From Aeromonas sanarellii (GTDB lineage Bacteria > Pseudomonadota > Gammaproteobacteria > Enterobacterales > Aeromonadaceae), in NCBI RefSeq assembly GCF_000820085.1, contig NZ_CDBN01000029.1:1-56845 (forward strand): a stretch of DNA of 56,845 nt. Reading direction: 5' to 3'. Under the pieces are notes generated by a model, which saw only the letters and a program-made list of their open reading frames with translations, searched no databases and had not been told where the DNA came from. The first letter of the stretch is position 1; the number at the start of each line of letters is the position of its first letter. A program made the translations under genes and the position numbers. Shown here piece by piece: positions 45,173-53,836 of this stretch.

Positions 45173-46622
45173 CCCACTGAAAATCCTGTTTGTAGCCTCG
45201 GAGGTTGAGGGGCTGGTGAAGACCGGGGGCCTGGCGGATGTCGCCAAGGCCCTGCCGCAGCATCTTGCCCGGGCGGGCCACGATGTGCGCATCATCCTGC
45301 CCTTCTACAAGACCCTCAAGCGCCGGGACGAGGCCAAACTCCTCGCCTCGCGCTGGCTGCCCACGCCGCAGGATCGGAGCGATATCGGTTATCGCATCCA
45401 TCAGTTGGAACTGGACGGGATCTGCGTCTACCTGCTCGATTGCCCCCAGTATTTCGAACGCCCTCAGCTCTATGCCGAGAACAATCAGGCCTATCCCGAC
45501 AACGGCGAGCGCTTCGCCTTCCTGGCGGCGGCGGCCCTGCACGCCTGCGAGCAGCTGGGCTTTGCCCCCGACATTGCCCACTGCAACGACTGGCACACCG
45601 GCCTGCTGCCGCTGCTGCTGAAGACCCGGCACGCCCATAACCCCTTCTTCCAGCGCACCCGATCCGTCATCAGCATCCACAACGCCGCCTTCCAAGGGGT
45701 GTTCGATCGCCAGCAGTTCTGGGCCGTGCCCGAGATCGCCGACTACGAACGGCGCATCAACTACGACTACGGCCACGTCAACCTGCTCAAGTGTGGCGTG
45801 CTCTATGCAGACAAGATCAATGCGGTCAGCCCCAACTACGCCAGCGAGCTGCTGACCCACCTGGGGGCCCACGGCATGGCGAGCGTGTTCCAGCAGCGCG
45901 CGGCCGACCTGAGGGGCATCCTCAACGGCTGCGACTACCAGGACTGGGATCCCGCCTTCGATCCCCTGCTGCCCGCCACCTATGACGCCGACAACCTGGC
46001 CGGCAAGCATGTCTGCAAACGGGCCCTGCAGCAGGAGACGGGGCTACCCGTCGGCAGCCTGCCCATCTACGGCATGGTGTGTCGTCTGACGGAGCAGAAG
46101 GGCGTACACCTGCTCATCCCGGCCCTGGACAAGTTCCTGCAGCATAGGGTGCAGGTGGTGATAGTGGGATCCGGCGACCCCTCCCTCGCCGCCCAGTTGC
46201 AAAGCATCGCCCAGCAACATCCCGAGAAATTTGTCTTTATCAACGCCTATGACGACCGCCTGGCCCACCTGGTGGAGGCTGGCGCCGACTTCTTCCTGAT
46301 GCCTTCCCTGTTCGAACCCTGCGGCCTCAACCAGATGTACAGCCTGGCCTATGGCACCCTGCCCCTGGTGCGGGCGGTCGGTGGCCTGAAGGATACCGTG
46401 GTGGACTGGGATGCCGACCCCGAGCATGCGACCGGCTTCTGCTTCAACGATCCCACCGCCAGCACCCTGCTCGACGCCATGCGCCGCAGCCTGATCCATT
46501 ACCTGCAAGAACCAGAACGTTTCGCCCGAATCCAGCACAACGCCATGAACACCCGCTTCGACTGGGCCGGCTCTGTCCCCCTGTACGAGCAGATGTATCG
46601 CGATGCCCTGGCCGGGACCTGA
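45162..46622 (+). CDS. glgA: Glycogen synthase GlgA (ADP-glucose type)
   Basis: GlgA extends alpha-1,4-glucan chains from ADP-glucose. The 486-residue GT5 enzyme has the KTGGLADV substrate loop near residue 20, HCNDWHTGLLP, and the C-terminal GT-B motif FFLMPSLFEPCGLNQMYSLAYG. No ATG is well placed. A TTG at 45162 with AAGGGAG six bases upstream gives LKILFVASEVEGLVKTGG at the correct distance from the N-terminus. It overlaps glgC by 11 bases, so translation is probably coupled. Confidence 0.93.
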   Translation: MAINPLKILFVASEVEGLVKTGGLADVAKALPQHLARAGHDVRIILPFYKTLKRRDEAKLLASRWLPTPQDRSDIGYRIHQLELDGICVYLLDCPQYFERPQLYAENNQAYPDNGERFAFLAAAALHACEQLGFAPDIAHCNDWHTGLLPLLLKTRHAHNPFFQRTRSVISIHNAAFQGVFDRQQFWAVPEIADYERRINYDYGHVNLLKCGVLYADKINAVSPNYASELLTHLGAHGMASVFQQRAADLRGILNGCDYQDWDPAFDPLLPATYDADNLAGKHVCKRALQQETGLPVGSLPIYGMVCRLTEQKGVHLLIPALDKFLQHRVQVVIVGSGDPSLAAQLQSIAQQHPEKFVFINAYDDRLAHLVEAGADFFLMPSLFEPCGLNQMYSLAYGTLPLVRAVGGLKDTVVDWDADPEHATGFCFNDPTASTLLDAMRRSLIHYLQEPERFARIQHNAMNTRFDWAGSVPLYEQMYRDALAGT

Positions 46623-46694
46623 CTCCGATTGCTGAAGTTTTGTGCCCTTGATGCGGCTTTACCGGTCAACAGCGAAAAAAGTCCCCTTTGGCTG

Positions 46695-46722
46695 TTGACG
46701 CCCCCCCAAAACTCTATAGAAT
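46695..46722 (+). promoter_or_regulatory. Promoter of the tRNA-Leu cluster
   Basis: TTGACG and TAGAAT are separated by 16 bases. A C-rich discriminator (CCCCCACCGC) follows, typical of stringently controlled stable-RNA promoters. Confidence 0.55.
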
Positions 46723-46738
46723 CCCCCACCGCAGTGAT

Positions 46739-46824
46739 GCGAAGGTGGCGGAATTGGTAGACGCGCTAGCTTCAGGTGTTAGTGTCCCACGGATGTGAGG
46801 GTTCGAGTCCCTCTCTTCGCACCA
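46739..46824 (+). tRNA. tRNA-Leu (anticodon CAG), copy 1
   Basis: The 86-base cloverleaf has acceptor stem GCGAAGG/TCTTCGC, anticodon stem CTAGC/GTTAG enclosing loop TTCAGGT (anticodon CAG), a long class II variable arm (GTCC-CAC-GGAT), T arm GAGGG-TTCGAGT-CCCTC and encoded CCA. It is identical to copy 3. Confidence 0.97.
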
Positions 46825-46879
46825 TACTGCGCCATGCTCTTATCGGACAGCATGTAAATCCAGACTGATAACCCGATGT

Positions 46880-46965
46880 GCGAAGGTGGCGGAATTGGTA
46901 GACGCGCTAGCTTCAGGTGTTAGTGCCCCCCGGGTGTGAGGGTTCGAGTCCCTCTCTTCGCACCA
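46880..46965 (+). tRNA. tRNA-Leu (anticodon CAG), copy 2
   Basis: Same cloverleaf as copy 1 except in the variable arm, which reads GCCC-CCC-GGGT. A T-A pair has become C-G, a compensatory change that keeps the stem. CCA is encoded. Confidence 0.97.
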
Positions 46966-47036
46966 TGCTTCTGGCATGTAAAACACAGAGAATGCGCTCC
47001 AACCGCATTTAAAAACCAGCTGGAGAAAATCAGTGT

Positions 47037-47122
47037 GCGAAGGTGGCGGAATTGGTAGACGCGCTAGCTTCAGGTGTTAGTGTCCCACGGATGTGAGGGT
47101 TCGAGTCCCTCTCTTCGCACCA
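47037..47122 (+). tRNA. tRNA-Leu (anticodon CAG), copy 3
   Basis: This is identical to copy 1, with encoded CCA. A strong terminator begins 11 bases after the 3' end, closing the three-tRNA transcript. Confidence 0.97.
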
Positions 47123-47132
47123 TTCCTTCTGC

Positions 47133-47171
47133 AAAAGGCCCGTCACGACAGTGACGGGCCTTTTGTTTTTG
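47133..47171 (+). terminator. Intrinsic terminator of the tRNA-Leu operon
   Basis: A 10-bp GC stem GGCCCGTCAC / GTGACGGGCC with loop GACA is extended by AAAA/TTTT and followed by GTTTTTG. Confidence 0.93.
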
Positions 47172-47224
47172 TCCCTGCCATGGCTATGCTGTTGAAGACG
47201 TCATGCCACCACAGGGGCTTTCCC

Positions 47225-47491
47225 ATGATCCTGGATACCGACATTCACAATTTCTATGAGCATCTGGTGCTCAAGGAGATAGAAAAACAGGGGCTGAGCC
47301 AGACACTGACTCCCCACCAACTGGCCGATCTCTGCTGCCTGACCCTCAACCAGCTCCCCTCCCACTACATTCGCCACGACGTCGACATGATCTACTTCAC
47401 CACCGATGCCGAGCGCGCCGACATGGAGCAGAAGGTCATCGCCTCCCTGCGACTGGCCCATGACAAGATCCAGGCCGTACCCGCCCGCTAA
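47225..47491 (+). CDS. ComFB-domain protein
   Basis: This 88-residue cytoplasmic protein fits the ComFB family: NFYEHLVLKEIEKQG followed by QLADLCCLTLNQLPSHYIRHDVDMIYFTT, where family members typically read D-x-x-A-L-A-L-N-x-L-P-x-x-Y. The CxxC pair of Bacillus ComFB is absent. Some ComFB proteins elsewhere bind cyclic-di-GMP; a role here is only conjecture. I start at the ATG at 47225, which lies past the tRNA terminator; the longer open frame runs into tRNA copy 3. Confidence 0.7.
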   Translation: MILDTDIHNFYEHLVLKEIEKQGLSQTLTPHQLADLCCLTLNQLPSHYIRHDVDMIYFTTDAERADMEQKVIASLRLAHDKIQAVPAR

Positions 47492-47493
47492 CC

Positions 47494-47703
47494 CTACAGC
47501 CAGCTCTGTTGCCAGAGCAGGGTGACGACCCCCGTCATGCCCGCGACCGGCAGCAGGATCAGCGCCGGCCTCAGCCTGGGCTCTAGCATGATCCAGGCCG
47601 CCAGCAAGAAACCCAGGCTCCACAGGCCGTACGCCTTGTCCTGACCCCAGACCAAGACAGCCAGAAGAGCGGCCAAGAGTAGAGCACGTACTATCCAGTT
47701 CAT
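47494..47703 (-). CDS. Small hydrophobic membrane protein, function unknown
   Basis: A 69-residue protein begins MNWIVRALLLAALLAVLVWG and has two or three membrane segments (also LWSLGFLLAAWIMLE and LILLPVAGMTGVVTLLW). I do not recognise a family. No strong ribosome site precedes the ATG. A good Fur-box match lies 21 bases upstream, so iron-dependent expression is plausible. The ORF converges on the ComFB gene, with only two bases between the two stop codons. Confidence 0.5.
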   Translation of the reverse strand: MNWIVRALLLAALLAVLVWGQDKAYGLWSLGFLLAAWIMLEPRLRPALILLPVAGMTGVVTLLWQQSWL

Positions 47704-47723
47704 TGGCAATGGCCCGAAAAGAT

Positions 47724-47742
47724 ATTAATGATAACCATTATC
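47724..47742. promoter_or_regulatory. Fur box-like operator
   Basis: ATTAATGATAACCATTATC matches 16 of 19 positions of the classical Fur box (GATAATGATAATCATTATC). It lies just upstream of the small membrane protein's start on the minus strand and about 260 bases before the antiporter on the plus strand. Confidence 0.6.
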
Positions 47743-47920
47743 ATCTTTGATGTTGCCATCTGCAATCGAACTTGCCTATGGGTTTCCGGCTTTCAAACGG
47801 CATCGAATGAACAGTGAAAAATGCCGATTGGATCAACTATTTTGTGGGATTTTAAAATTTTAAAGCGGTTTTGCCGAATGAGTGGGGATTTTACACCTCA
47901 TCTTTATGGTAGATTGCGCC

Positions 47921-47975
47921 CTCTTTTGGTGAGCCCCTCGGGATACGCGTATCCGCAGGACGAGAGGGACTGACC
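47921..47975 (+). ncRNA. Structured 5' leader of the NhaC-type gene (candidate cis-regulatory RNA)
   Basis: The region between the Fur-like box and the antiporter has an AT-rich upstream half (47760-47910). Next come nested stems: GGATA-CGCG-TATCC at 47942-47954 inside CCCTC (47935-47939) / GAGGG (47964-47968), with GGT/ACC outside. An earlier CCCTC (47919-47923) could compete for GAGGG. I do not recognise a known riboswitch class, and the lysine motif consensus is not evident. No terminator is seen, so any control would be translational. Confidence 0.35.
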
Positions 47976-48003
47976 TTGGCGAGCAAGAATTTAGGGAGCG
48001 TCT

Positions 48004-49413
48004 ATGCAAAACCAACAAAACCACATCCGATTGCCGGGCATGTCACAGGTGTTTGCCTGCCTAGCCATCTTCCTGGCTCTGGCCTTCTCCTTCACCAGCG
48101 TGCTCGACCTGCCAATCCAGCTGGCACTGTTCATCGCCTGGTTCGTCATCATGGGGCTCGGCATCCGGCTCGGCCATGATTACAAGTCCCTGGAGCAGGC
48201 GGCCGTCGACGGCGTCGCCAAGGGGATGGGGGCCATCCTGATACTGGTCTCCGTCGGGGCACTGGTCGGCACCTGGATTGCCGGCGGCATAGTCCCCAGC
48301 ATCATCTACTTCGGCCTCAAGGTGATACACCCGTCCATCTTCCTGCTGGCGACCCTGATCATCTGCTCCCTCACCTCCCTGGCCACCGGCACCTCCTGGG
48401 GCTCTGCCGCTACCGCCGGCATCGCCATGATGGGGATAGGCCACAGTCTGGGGGTCCCGGCACCTCTGGTGGCGGGGGCCGTGCTCTCCGGCGTCTACTT
48501 CGGTGACAAGCTTTCCCCCCTCTCCGACTCAGTGGTGCTGGCGTCGACCATGTCCAACGTCGACGTGGTGGAACACATCAAGGGGATGCTGCCCATCAGC
48601 CTCTTCTCCTACGTCATCACCGCCGCCCTGTTCACCGTGGTCGGCATGCAGTACTCCGGCAACGTCAGCCTGGAGCAGGTCAACCTGGTGATGGAGGCCC
48701 TCGACAAGCAGTTCAACATCACCCCGCTGGCCATAGTGCCGGTGATCCTGGTGCTGGGCCTCTTGGCCAACCGCAAGCCCGCCTTCCCGGTGATCAGCTT
48801 CGGTGCCCTGCTGGGCCTTGTCTGGGCCATCCTGTTCCAGGGCATGGATCCGGTCAAGGCGATGCACGCCGCCTACAGCCCCTTCCCCATCGTCTCCGGG
48901 GTCGACTTCATCGACAACATCCTGGGCCGTGGCGGCATGGAGTCCATGCTGGGATCCGTGGCCGTCATCATCTTCGGTCTGGGGTTTGGCGGCCTGCTGG
49001 AGAAGGTCGGCATTCTCTCCGTCATCGCCAGCGCCTTCGAGAAGCGCATCAACAGCGCCGGCAGCCTGACCAGCCACACCATTGGCACCGCCTTCCTGGC
49101 CAACGTGTTCGGCTCCGCCATGTATGTGTCGCTGATCCTGACCCCCAAGATCATGGCCAAGAACTACGACCGGCTGGGGCTGGCGCGCAAGAACCTCTCC
49201 CGCAACGCCGAGTTTGGCGGCACCCTCACCTGCGGCATGGTGCCCTGGAGCGACAACGGCATCTTCATGGCCGGGGTGCTGGGGGTGGCCACCCTCGACT
49301 ACCTGCCCTACATGTGGCTCAGCTTCACCTGCATCATAGTGACCATCACCCTCGCCTATCTGGGCAAGGCGGTGAACCGGGTGCCGGTGATCGAGGCGGC
49401 CAACTCCCGCTAA
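48004..49413 (+). CDS. NhaC-family Na+/H+ antiporter
   Basis: This 469-residue inner-membrane protein has about 11-12 hydrophobic segments and the NhaC-type signatures SLTSLATGTSWGSAATAGIA, VYFGDKLSPLSDSVVLAS and GTLTCGMVPWSDNGIF. Members exchange sodium for protons, and some move organic anions or amino acids, so the substrate is open. GGGAG precedes the ATG by five bases. It is monocistronic with a strong terminator and is preceded by a structured leader and a Fur-like site. Confidence 0.88.
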   Translation: MQNQQNHIRLPGMSQVFACLAIFLALAFSFTSVLDLPIQLALFIAWFVIMGLGIRLGHDYKSLEQAAVDGVAKGMGAILILVSVGALVGTWIAGGIVPSIIYFGLKVIHPSIFLLATLIICSLTSLATGTSWGSAATAGIAMMGIGHSLGVPAPLVAGAVLSGVYFGDKLSPLSDSVVLASTMSNVDVVEHIKGMLPISLFSYVITAALFTVVGMQYSGNVSLEQVNLVMEALDKQFNITPLAIVPVILVLGLLANRKPAFPVISFGALLGLVWAILFQGMDPVKAMHAAYSPFPIVSGVDFIDNILGRGGMESMLGSVAVIIFGLGFGGLLEKVGILSVIASAFEKRINSAGSLTSHTIGTAFLANVFGSAMYVSLILTPKIMAKNYDRLGLARKNLSRNAEFGGTLTCGMVPWSDNGIFMAGVLGVATLDYLPYMWLSFTCIIVTITLAYLGKAVNRVPVIEAANSR

Positions 49414-49429
49414 CCGCCGGAAAAACCAT

Positions 49430-49460
49430 GACAAAAGGCGCCAGCACGGCGCCTTTTGTC
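49430..49460 (+). terminator. Intrinsic terminator of the NhaC-type gene
   Basis: A 13-bp perfect stem runs from GACAAAAGGCGCC to GGCGCCTTTTGTC around loop AGCAC. The T residues lie within the 3' arm. Confidence 0.8.
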
Positions 49461-49519
49461 TGGGCGCGATTCGAGGTTAAGCTGGCAGTCACCTTGATCG
49501 CACGCGGCAGGACGCCCAG

Positions 49520-50443
49520 ATGAACTTCACCTTTCGCCAGATCCGCTATTTCGTGGCCGTGGCCGACAGCTTCTCGGTCAGCCGCGCCGCCGCCGAGCTG
49601 CACATATCCCAGTCGGCGGTCACCAGCGCCATCCGCGAGCTGGAGACCGAGCTCGGCGCCGCCCTGTTCGAGCGCAATCCGCGCGGCGTCAGCCTCACCA
49701 CCCAGGGTCACCAGTTTCTGCTGCACGCCCGTCGCATCCTCGGCGCCATGACCGAAGCCGGCCAGTCCCTCAAGGCGGTGGCCCAGCAGGATCAGGGGCG
49801 GCTCACCATAGGCGTGACCACGCTGGTGGCCGGCTACTACCTGTCGGAGGCACTCGGCCGCTTTCGCCGCGCCTTCCCGGCGGTGCAGATCGAGGTGAAG
49901 GAGGACGAGCAGCCCTATCTCGAGCACCAGATCGTCAACGGCGAGGTGGACGTGGGGATCCTGATGACCAACCGCACCATCCGCCAGGAGGCGTTCGATA
50001 CCGAACTGCTGACCCGCTCGCCGCTGCGGGTCTGGCTCGCCGCCAACCACCCGCTCTGCGCCGAGTCGACCCTCTCCCTCAAGGCGCTCGGCGAAGAGCC
50101 CATGATCTCGCTGACCGCCGACCAGCTGGATCAGATCATCGGCGGCGGCCTGCGCCGCTACGGCATCGCGCCACGCATCGTGCTGCGTACCGCCTCGGTG
50201 GAAGCGGTCCGCAGCCTGGTGGCTAGCCAGCTCGGGCTCGCCCTGCTGCCGGATTTTGCCTACCGCCCCTGGTCCCTGGAGCAGGAACGGGTCGAGGCCC
50301 GCGCCATCAAGGAGCCCATCCCCGCCATCGACATCGGCCTGGTGTGGCGGCGCGGCTCGCGGCTGGACTGGACCGCCCGCGAGTTCATCGACATCGCCAG
50401 GGATCAAAGCCGGCTGCGGGCCCGCCAGCACCTTCCCCGCTGA
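49520..50443 (+). CDS. LysR-type transcriptional regulator
   Basis: This 307-residue protein has an N-terminal winged helix (FRQIRYFVAVADSFSVSRAA, LHISQSAVTSAIRELETELG, FERNPRGVSLT) and a periplasmic-binding-like effector domain (RLTIGVTTLVAGYYLSEALG). Its closest relatives appear to be metabolic LysR regulators. It lies upstream of and in line with the ydcSTUV-patD operon, separated by 200 bases with an AT-rich inverted repeat. It may control that operon in place of the MocR-type YdcR found in E. coli. Confidence 0.9.
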   Translation: MNFTFRQIRYFVAVADSFSVSRAAAELHISQSAVTSAIRELETELGAALFERNPRGVSLTTQGHQFLLHARRILGAMTEAGQSLKAVAQQDQGRLTIGVTTLVAGYYLSEALGRFRRAFPAVQIEVKEDEQPYLEHQIVNGEVDVGILMTNRTIRQEAFDTELLTRSPLRVWLAANHPLCAESTLSLKALGEEPMISLTADQLDQIIGGGLRRYGIAPRIVLRTASVEAVRSLVASQLGLALLPDFAYRPWSLEQERVEARAIKEPIPAIDIGLVWRRGSRLDWTAREFIDIARDQSRLRARQHLPR

Positions 50444-50505
50444 GTGGAGCCTCCTGCTCCGTCACGGGGTCTCTTGCAGAAACTCAGATTCATCTGCACT
50501 CGATA

Positions 50506-50540
50506 TCAATTTTTAAGATACCTATGGCGTTAAAAATTGA
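50506..50540. promoter_or_regulatory. AT-rich inverted repeat before ydcS
   Basis: Perfect 11-base arms TCAATTTTTAA and TTAAAAATTGA are separated by 13 bases, in a region of sharply lower GC than its surroundings. It could be the LysR operator or the end of the lysR transcript. Its distance from ydcS (about 100 bases) suits an activator site. Confidence 0.5.
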
Positions 50541-50643
50541 AATTCTCATTGCTCATTGCTTCTCCTACGCTCATAGCTGGTTAACAGGATGTTAATTGTC
50601 AGCGTGGCATCACAACCGTGCCCGCCCCAGCAAGGAGAGCAAG

Positions 50644-51789
50644 ATGAAACTGACCCCCCTCACCCTGGCCCTGATCCCCGCCCTGCTGGCAGGCCAGACC
50701 CAGGCCGCCCCCACCTCCCTCGGCAAGGGTGAAGGCCAGCTCAACATAGTGGCCTGGGCCGGCTATGTGGAGCGCGGCGAGACCGACAAGAACTACGACT
50801 GGGTGACCGGCTTCGAGAAGGAGACCGGCTGCAAGGTCAACGTCAAGACGGCCGCCACCTCGGACGAGATGGTGGCGCTGATGAACGAGGGGGGCTTCGA
50901 TCTGGTGACCGCCTCCGGCGACGCCAGCCTGCGCCTCATCGCCGGCGGCAAGGTGCAGGCGCTGAACCTGGCGCTCATCCCGAGCTACAACAAGATAGAC
51001 CCCCGCTTGCAGAAGGCCCCTTGGCACACGGTGGACGGCAAGCATTACGGCGTGCCCTACCAGTGGGGCGGCAACATATTGATGTACAACACCAAGGTGT
51101 TCCCCAAGGCGCCCGACTCCTGGAGCGTGGTGTTCGAGGAGCAGACCCTGCCGGACGGCAAGTCCAACAAGGGGCGGGTGCAGGCGTTCGACGGCCCCAT
51201 CCACATCGCCGATGCCGCCCTCTATCTGATGACCCACCAGCCGGCGCTCGGCATCAAGGATCCCTACGAGCTGAACGAGGATCAATACAAGGCCTCCCTC
51301 GACCTGTTGCGCAAGCAGCGCCAGCTGGTAGGTCGCTACTGGCACGATGCCTTCGTCCAGATCGACGACTTCAAGAACGAGGGGGTCGTGGCCTCCGGCT
51401 CCTGGCCCTTCCAGGCCAATACCCTGATCGCCGACAAGCAGCCCATCGCTACCACAGTGCCCAAGGAAGGCGTCACCGGCTGGGCCGACACCAGCATGGT
51501 GCACAGCGAGGCCAAGAACCTGACCTGTGCCTATAAGTGGCTGGAGCACTCCCTCAACAACAAGCTGCAGGGGGATCTCGCCTCCTGGTTCGGCTCCGTG
51601 CCCGTGGTGCCGGCCGCCTGCGAGGGCAACGCCCTGCTGGGGAAAGAGGGGTGCAAGACCAACGGCATCGACAACTTCGACAAGGTGCACTTCTGGCGCA
51701 CCCCCGTCTCCCAATGCAAGAGCCAGGGAACCTGCGTCCCCTACTATCGCTGGGTCTCGGACTATATCGCCATCCTGGGTGGCCGCTGA
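50644..51789 (+). CDS. ydcS: Polyamine-type ABC transporter substrate-binding protein (YdcS-like)
   Basis: The 381-residue periplasmic protein has a Sec signal (MKLTPLTLALIPALLAGQTQ, cleavage near QAA). It has the PotD/YdcS fold (LNIVAWAGYVERGETDKNYDW, GGFDLVTASGDASLRL, YGVPYQWGGNILMYN, GWADTSMVHSEAKN). It delivers a putrescine-like amine to the YdcUV permease. Four cysteines near the C-terminus (ACEGNALLGKEGC, QCKSQGTC) may form disulphides. AAGGAGAG precedes the ATG. It is the first gene of the operon. Confidence 0.9.
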   Translation: MKLTPLTLALIPALLAGQTQAAPTSLGKGEGQLNIVAWAGYVERGETDKNYDWVTGFEKETGCKVNVKTAATSDEMVALMNEGGFDLVTASGDASLRLIAGGKVQALNLALIPSYNKIDPRLQKAPWHTVDGKHYGVPYQWGGNILMYNTKVFPKAPDSWSVVFEEQTLPDGKSNKGRVQAFDGPIHIADAALYLMTHQPALGIKDPYELNEDQYKASLDLLRKQRQLVGRYWHDAFVQIDDFKNEGVVASGSWPFQANTLIADKQPIATTVPKEGVTGWADTSMVHSEAKNLTCAYKWLEHSLNNKLQGDLASWFGSVPVVPAACEGNALLGKEGCKTNGIDNFDKVHFWRTPVSQCKSQGTCVPYYRWVSDYIAILGGR

Positions 51790-51811
51790 TCCAGGCAATG
51801 CTGTAACCACT

Positions 51812-51833
51812 GGGCCGGACAGGAGTCCGGCCC
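51812..51833 (+). other. Intercistronic hairpin between ydcS and ydcT
   Basis: A 9-bp stem GGGCCGGAC / GTCCGGCCC with loop AGGA and no T-run. Such hairpins after a binding-protein gene protect the upstream message and lower expression of the downstream ATPase and permeases. Confidence 0.6.
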
Positions 51834-51857
51834 GCTTCCCATAGACAAGGACGTATC

Positions 51858-52867
<1,010 letters not shown>

Positions 52868-52871
<4 letters not shown>

Positions 52872-53836
52872 GCTCCCCTCACACTGCGAGCCTTGCCATG
52901 AGCCACGCTACCGACTCCGTTCGCGTCAGGCCGCTGCGGCGCCTCTCCACCCTGCTCTATGGTCGTTCCGGCCTGCTGCTGGCCATCCTGCTGGGGCCGC
53001 CCCTGCTCTGGCTCGGCATCATCTATGTCGGCTCCCTGCTGATGCTGCTCTCCAACGCCTTCTTCGGGCTGGACGAGTTCAGCGGCCAGATCCGCCACGA
53101 GCTGGGGCTGCAGAACTTCGTCGCCCTGCTGAGGGCGGAGAACCTGGACGTGATCCTGCGCACGGTCGGCATGTCGCTGCTGGTGACCCTGGCCTGCGCC
53201 CTGCTCGGCTTTCCGGTGGCCTACTACATGGCGCGCTACACCAGCGGCAAGACCCGGGCCCTGTTCTACGTCGGCATCATGCTGCCGCTCTGGTCCAGCT
53301 ATCTGGTGCGGGTCTACGCCTGGAAGCTGATCCTGGCCAAGGAGGGGGTCATCAGCTGGCTGGCTGACACCCTGGGGCTGGACTGGCTGTTGGACGCCAT
53401 CCTCTCGCTGCCGGTGATCGGCGGGCCGTCGCTATCGTTCTCCCGCATCGGCACCTTCATCGTGTTCGTCTACGTCTGGCTGCCCTTCATGATCCTGCCC
53501 ATCCAGGCGGCGGTGGAGCGGATACCGCGCTCATTGCTCGAGGCGAGCGGCGATCTCGGCGCCACCCCGGCCCAGACCTTTCGCACCCTGATCCTGCCGC
53601 TGGCCCTGCCCGGGGTGGTGGCGGGCTCCATCTTCACCTTCTCCCTGACCCTGGGGGACTACATCATCCCCGGCATCATAGGCAACTCGACCATGTACAT
53701 AGGTCAGGTGGTCTACATGCAGCAGGGAACGGCGGGCAACCTGCCCTTCGCCGCCGCCTTCTCGCTGGTGCCGATCCTTATCATCGCCGTCTATCTGGCG
53801 ATAGCAAAACGCCTGGGGGCTTTCGATGCGCTCTAA
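52868..53836 (+). CDS. ydcU: Polyamine-type ABC transporter permease (YdcU-like)
   Basis: This 322-residue inner-membrane permease has six helices and the EAA loop near [27 protein letters not shown], as in PotB. The first ATG at 52868 overlaps ydcT. A later ATG at 52898 would remove ten residues. The ydcV gene overlaps its 3' end by 11 bases. Confidence 0.92.

Noticed and set aside
47093..47224. N-terminal extension of the ComFB-domain ORF
   Set aside because: The longer frame begins inside tRNA-Leu copy 3 and runs through its terminator, so the ATG at 47225 is the credible start.
47921..48003. Lysine riboswitch before the NhaC-type gene
   Set aside because: The leader is under 100 bases and the conserved lysine-riboswitch segments are not seen, so only an unclassified structured leader is reported.
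51793..51857. Intrinsic terminator splitting ydcS from ydcT
   Set aside because: The hairpin has no T-run, and the downstream genes are needed for the same transporter. It is reported as an intercistronic stabilising element.
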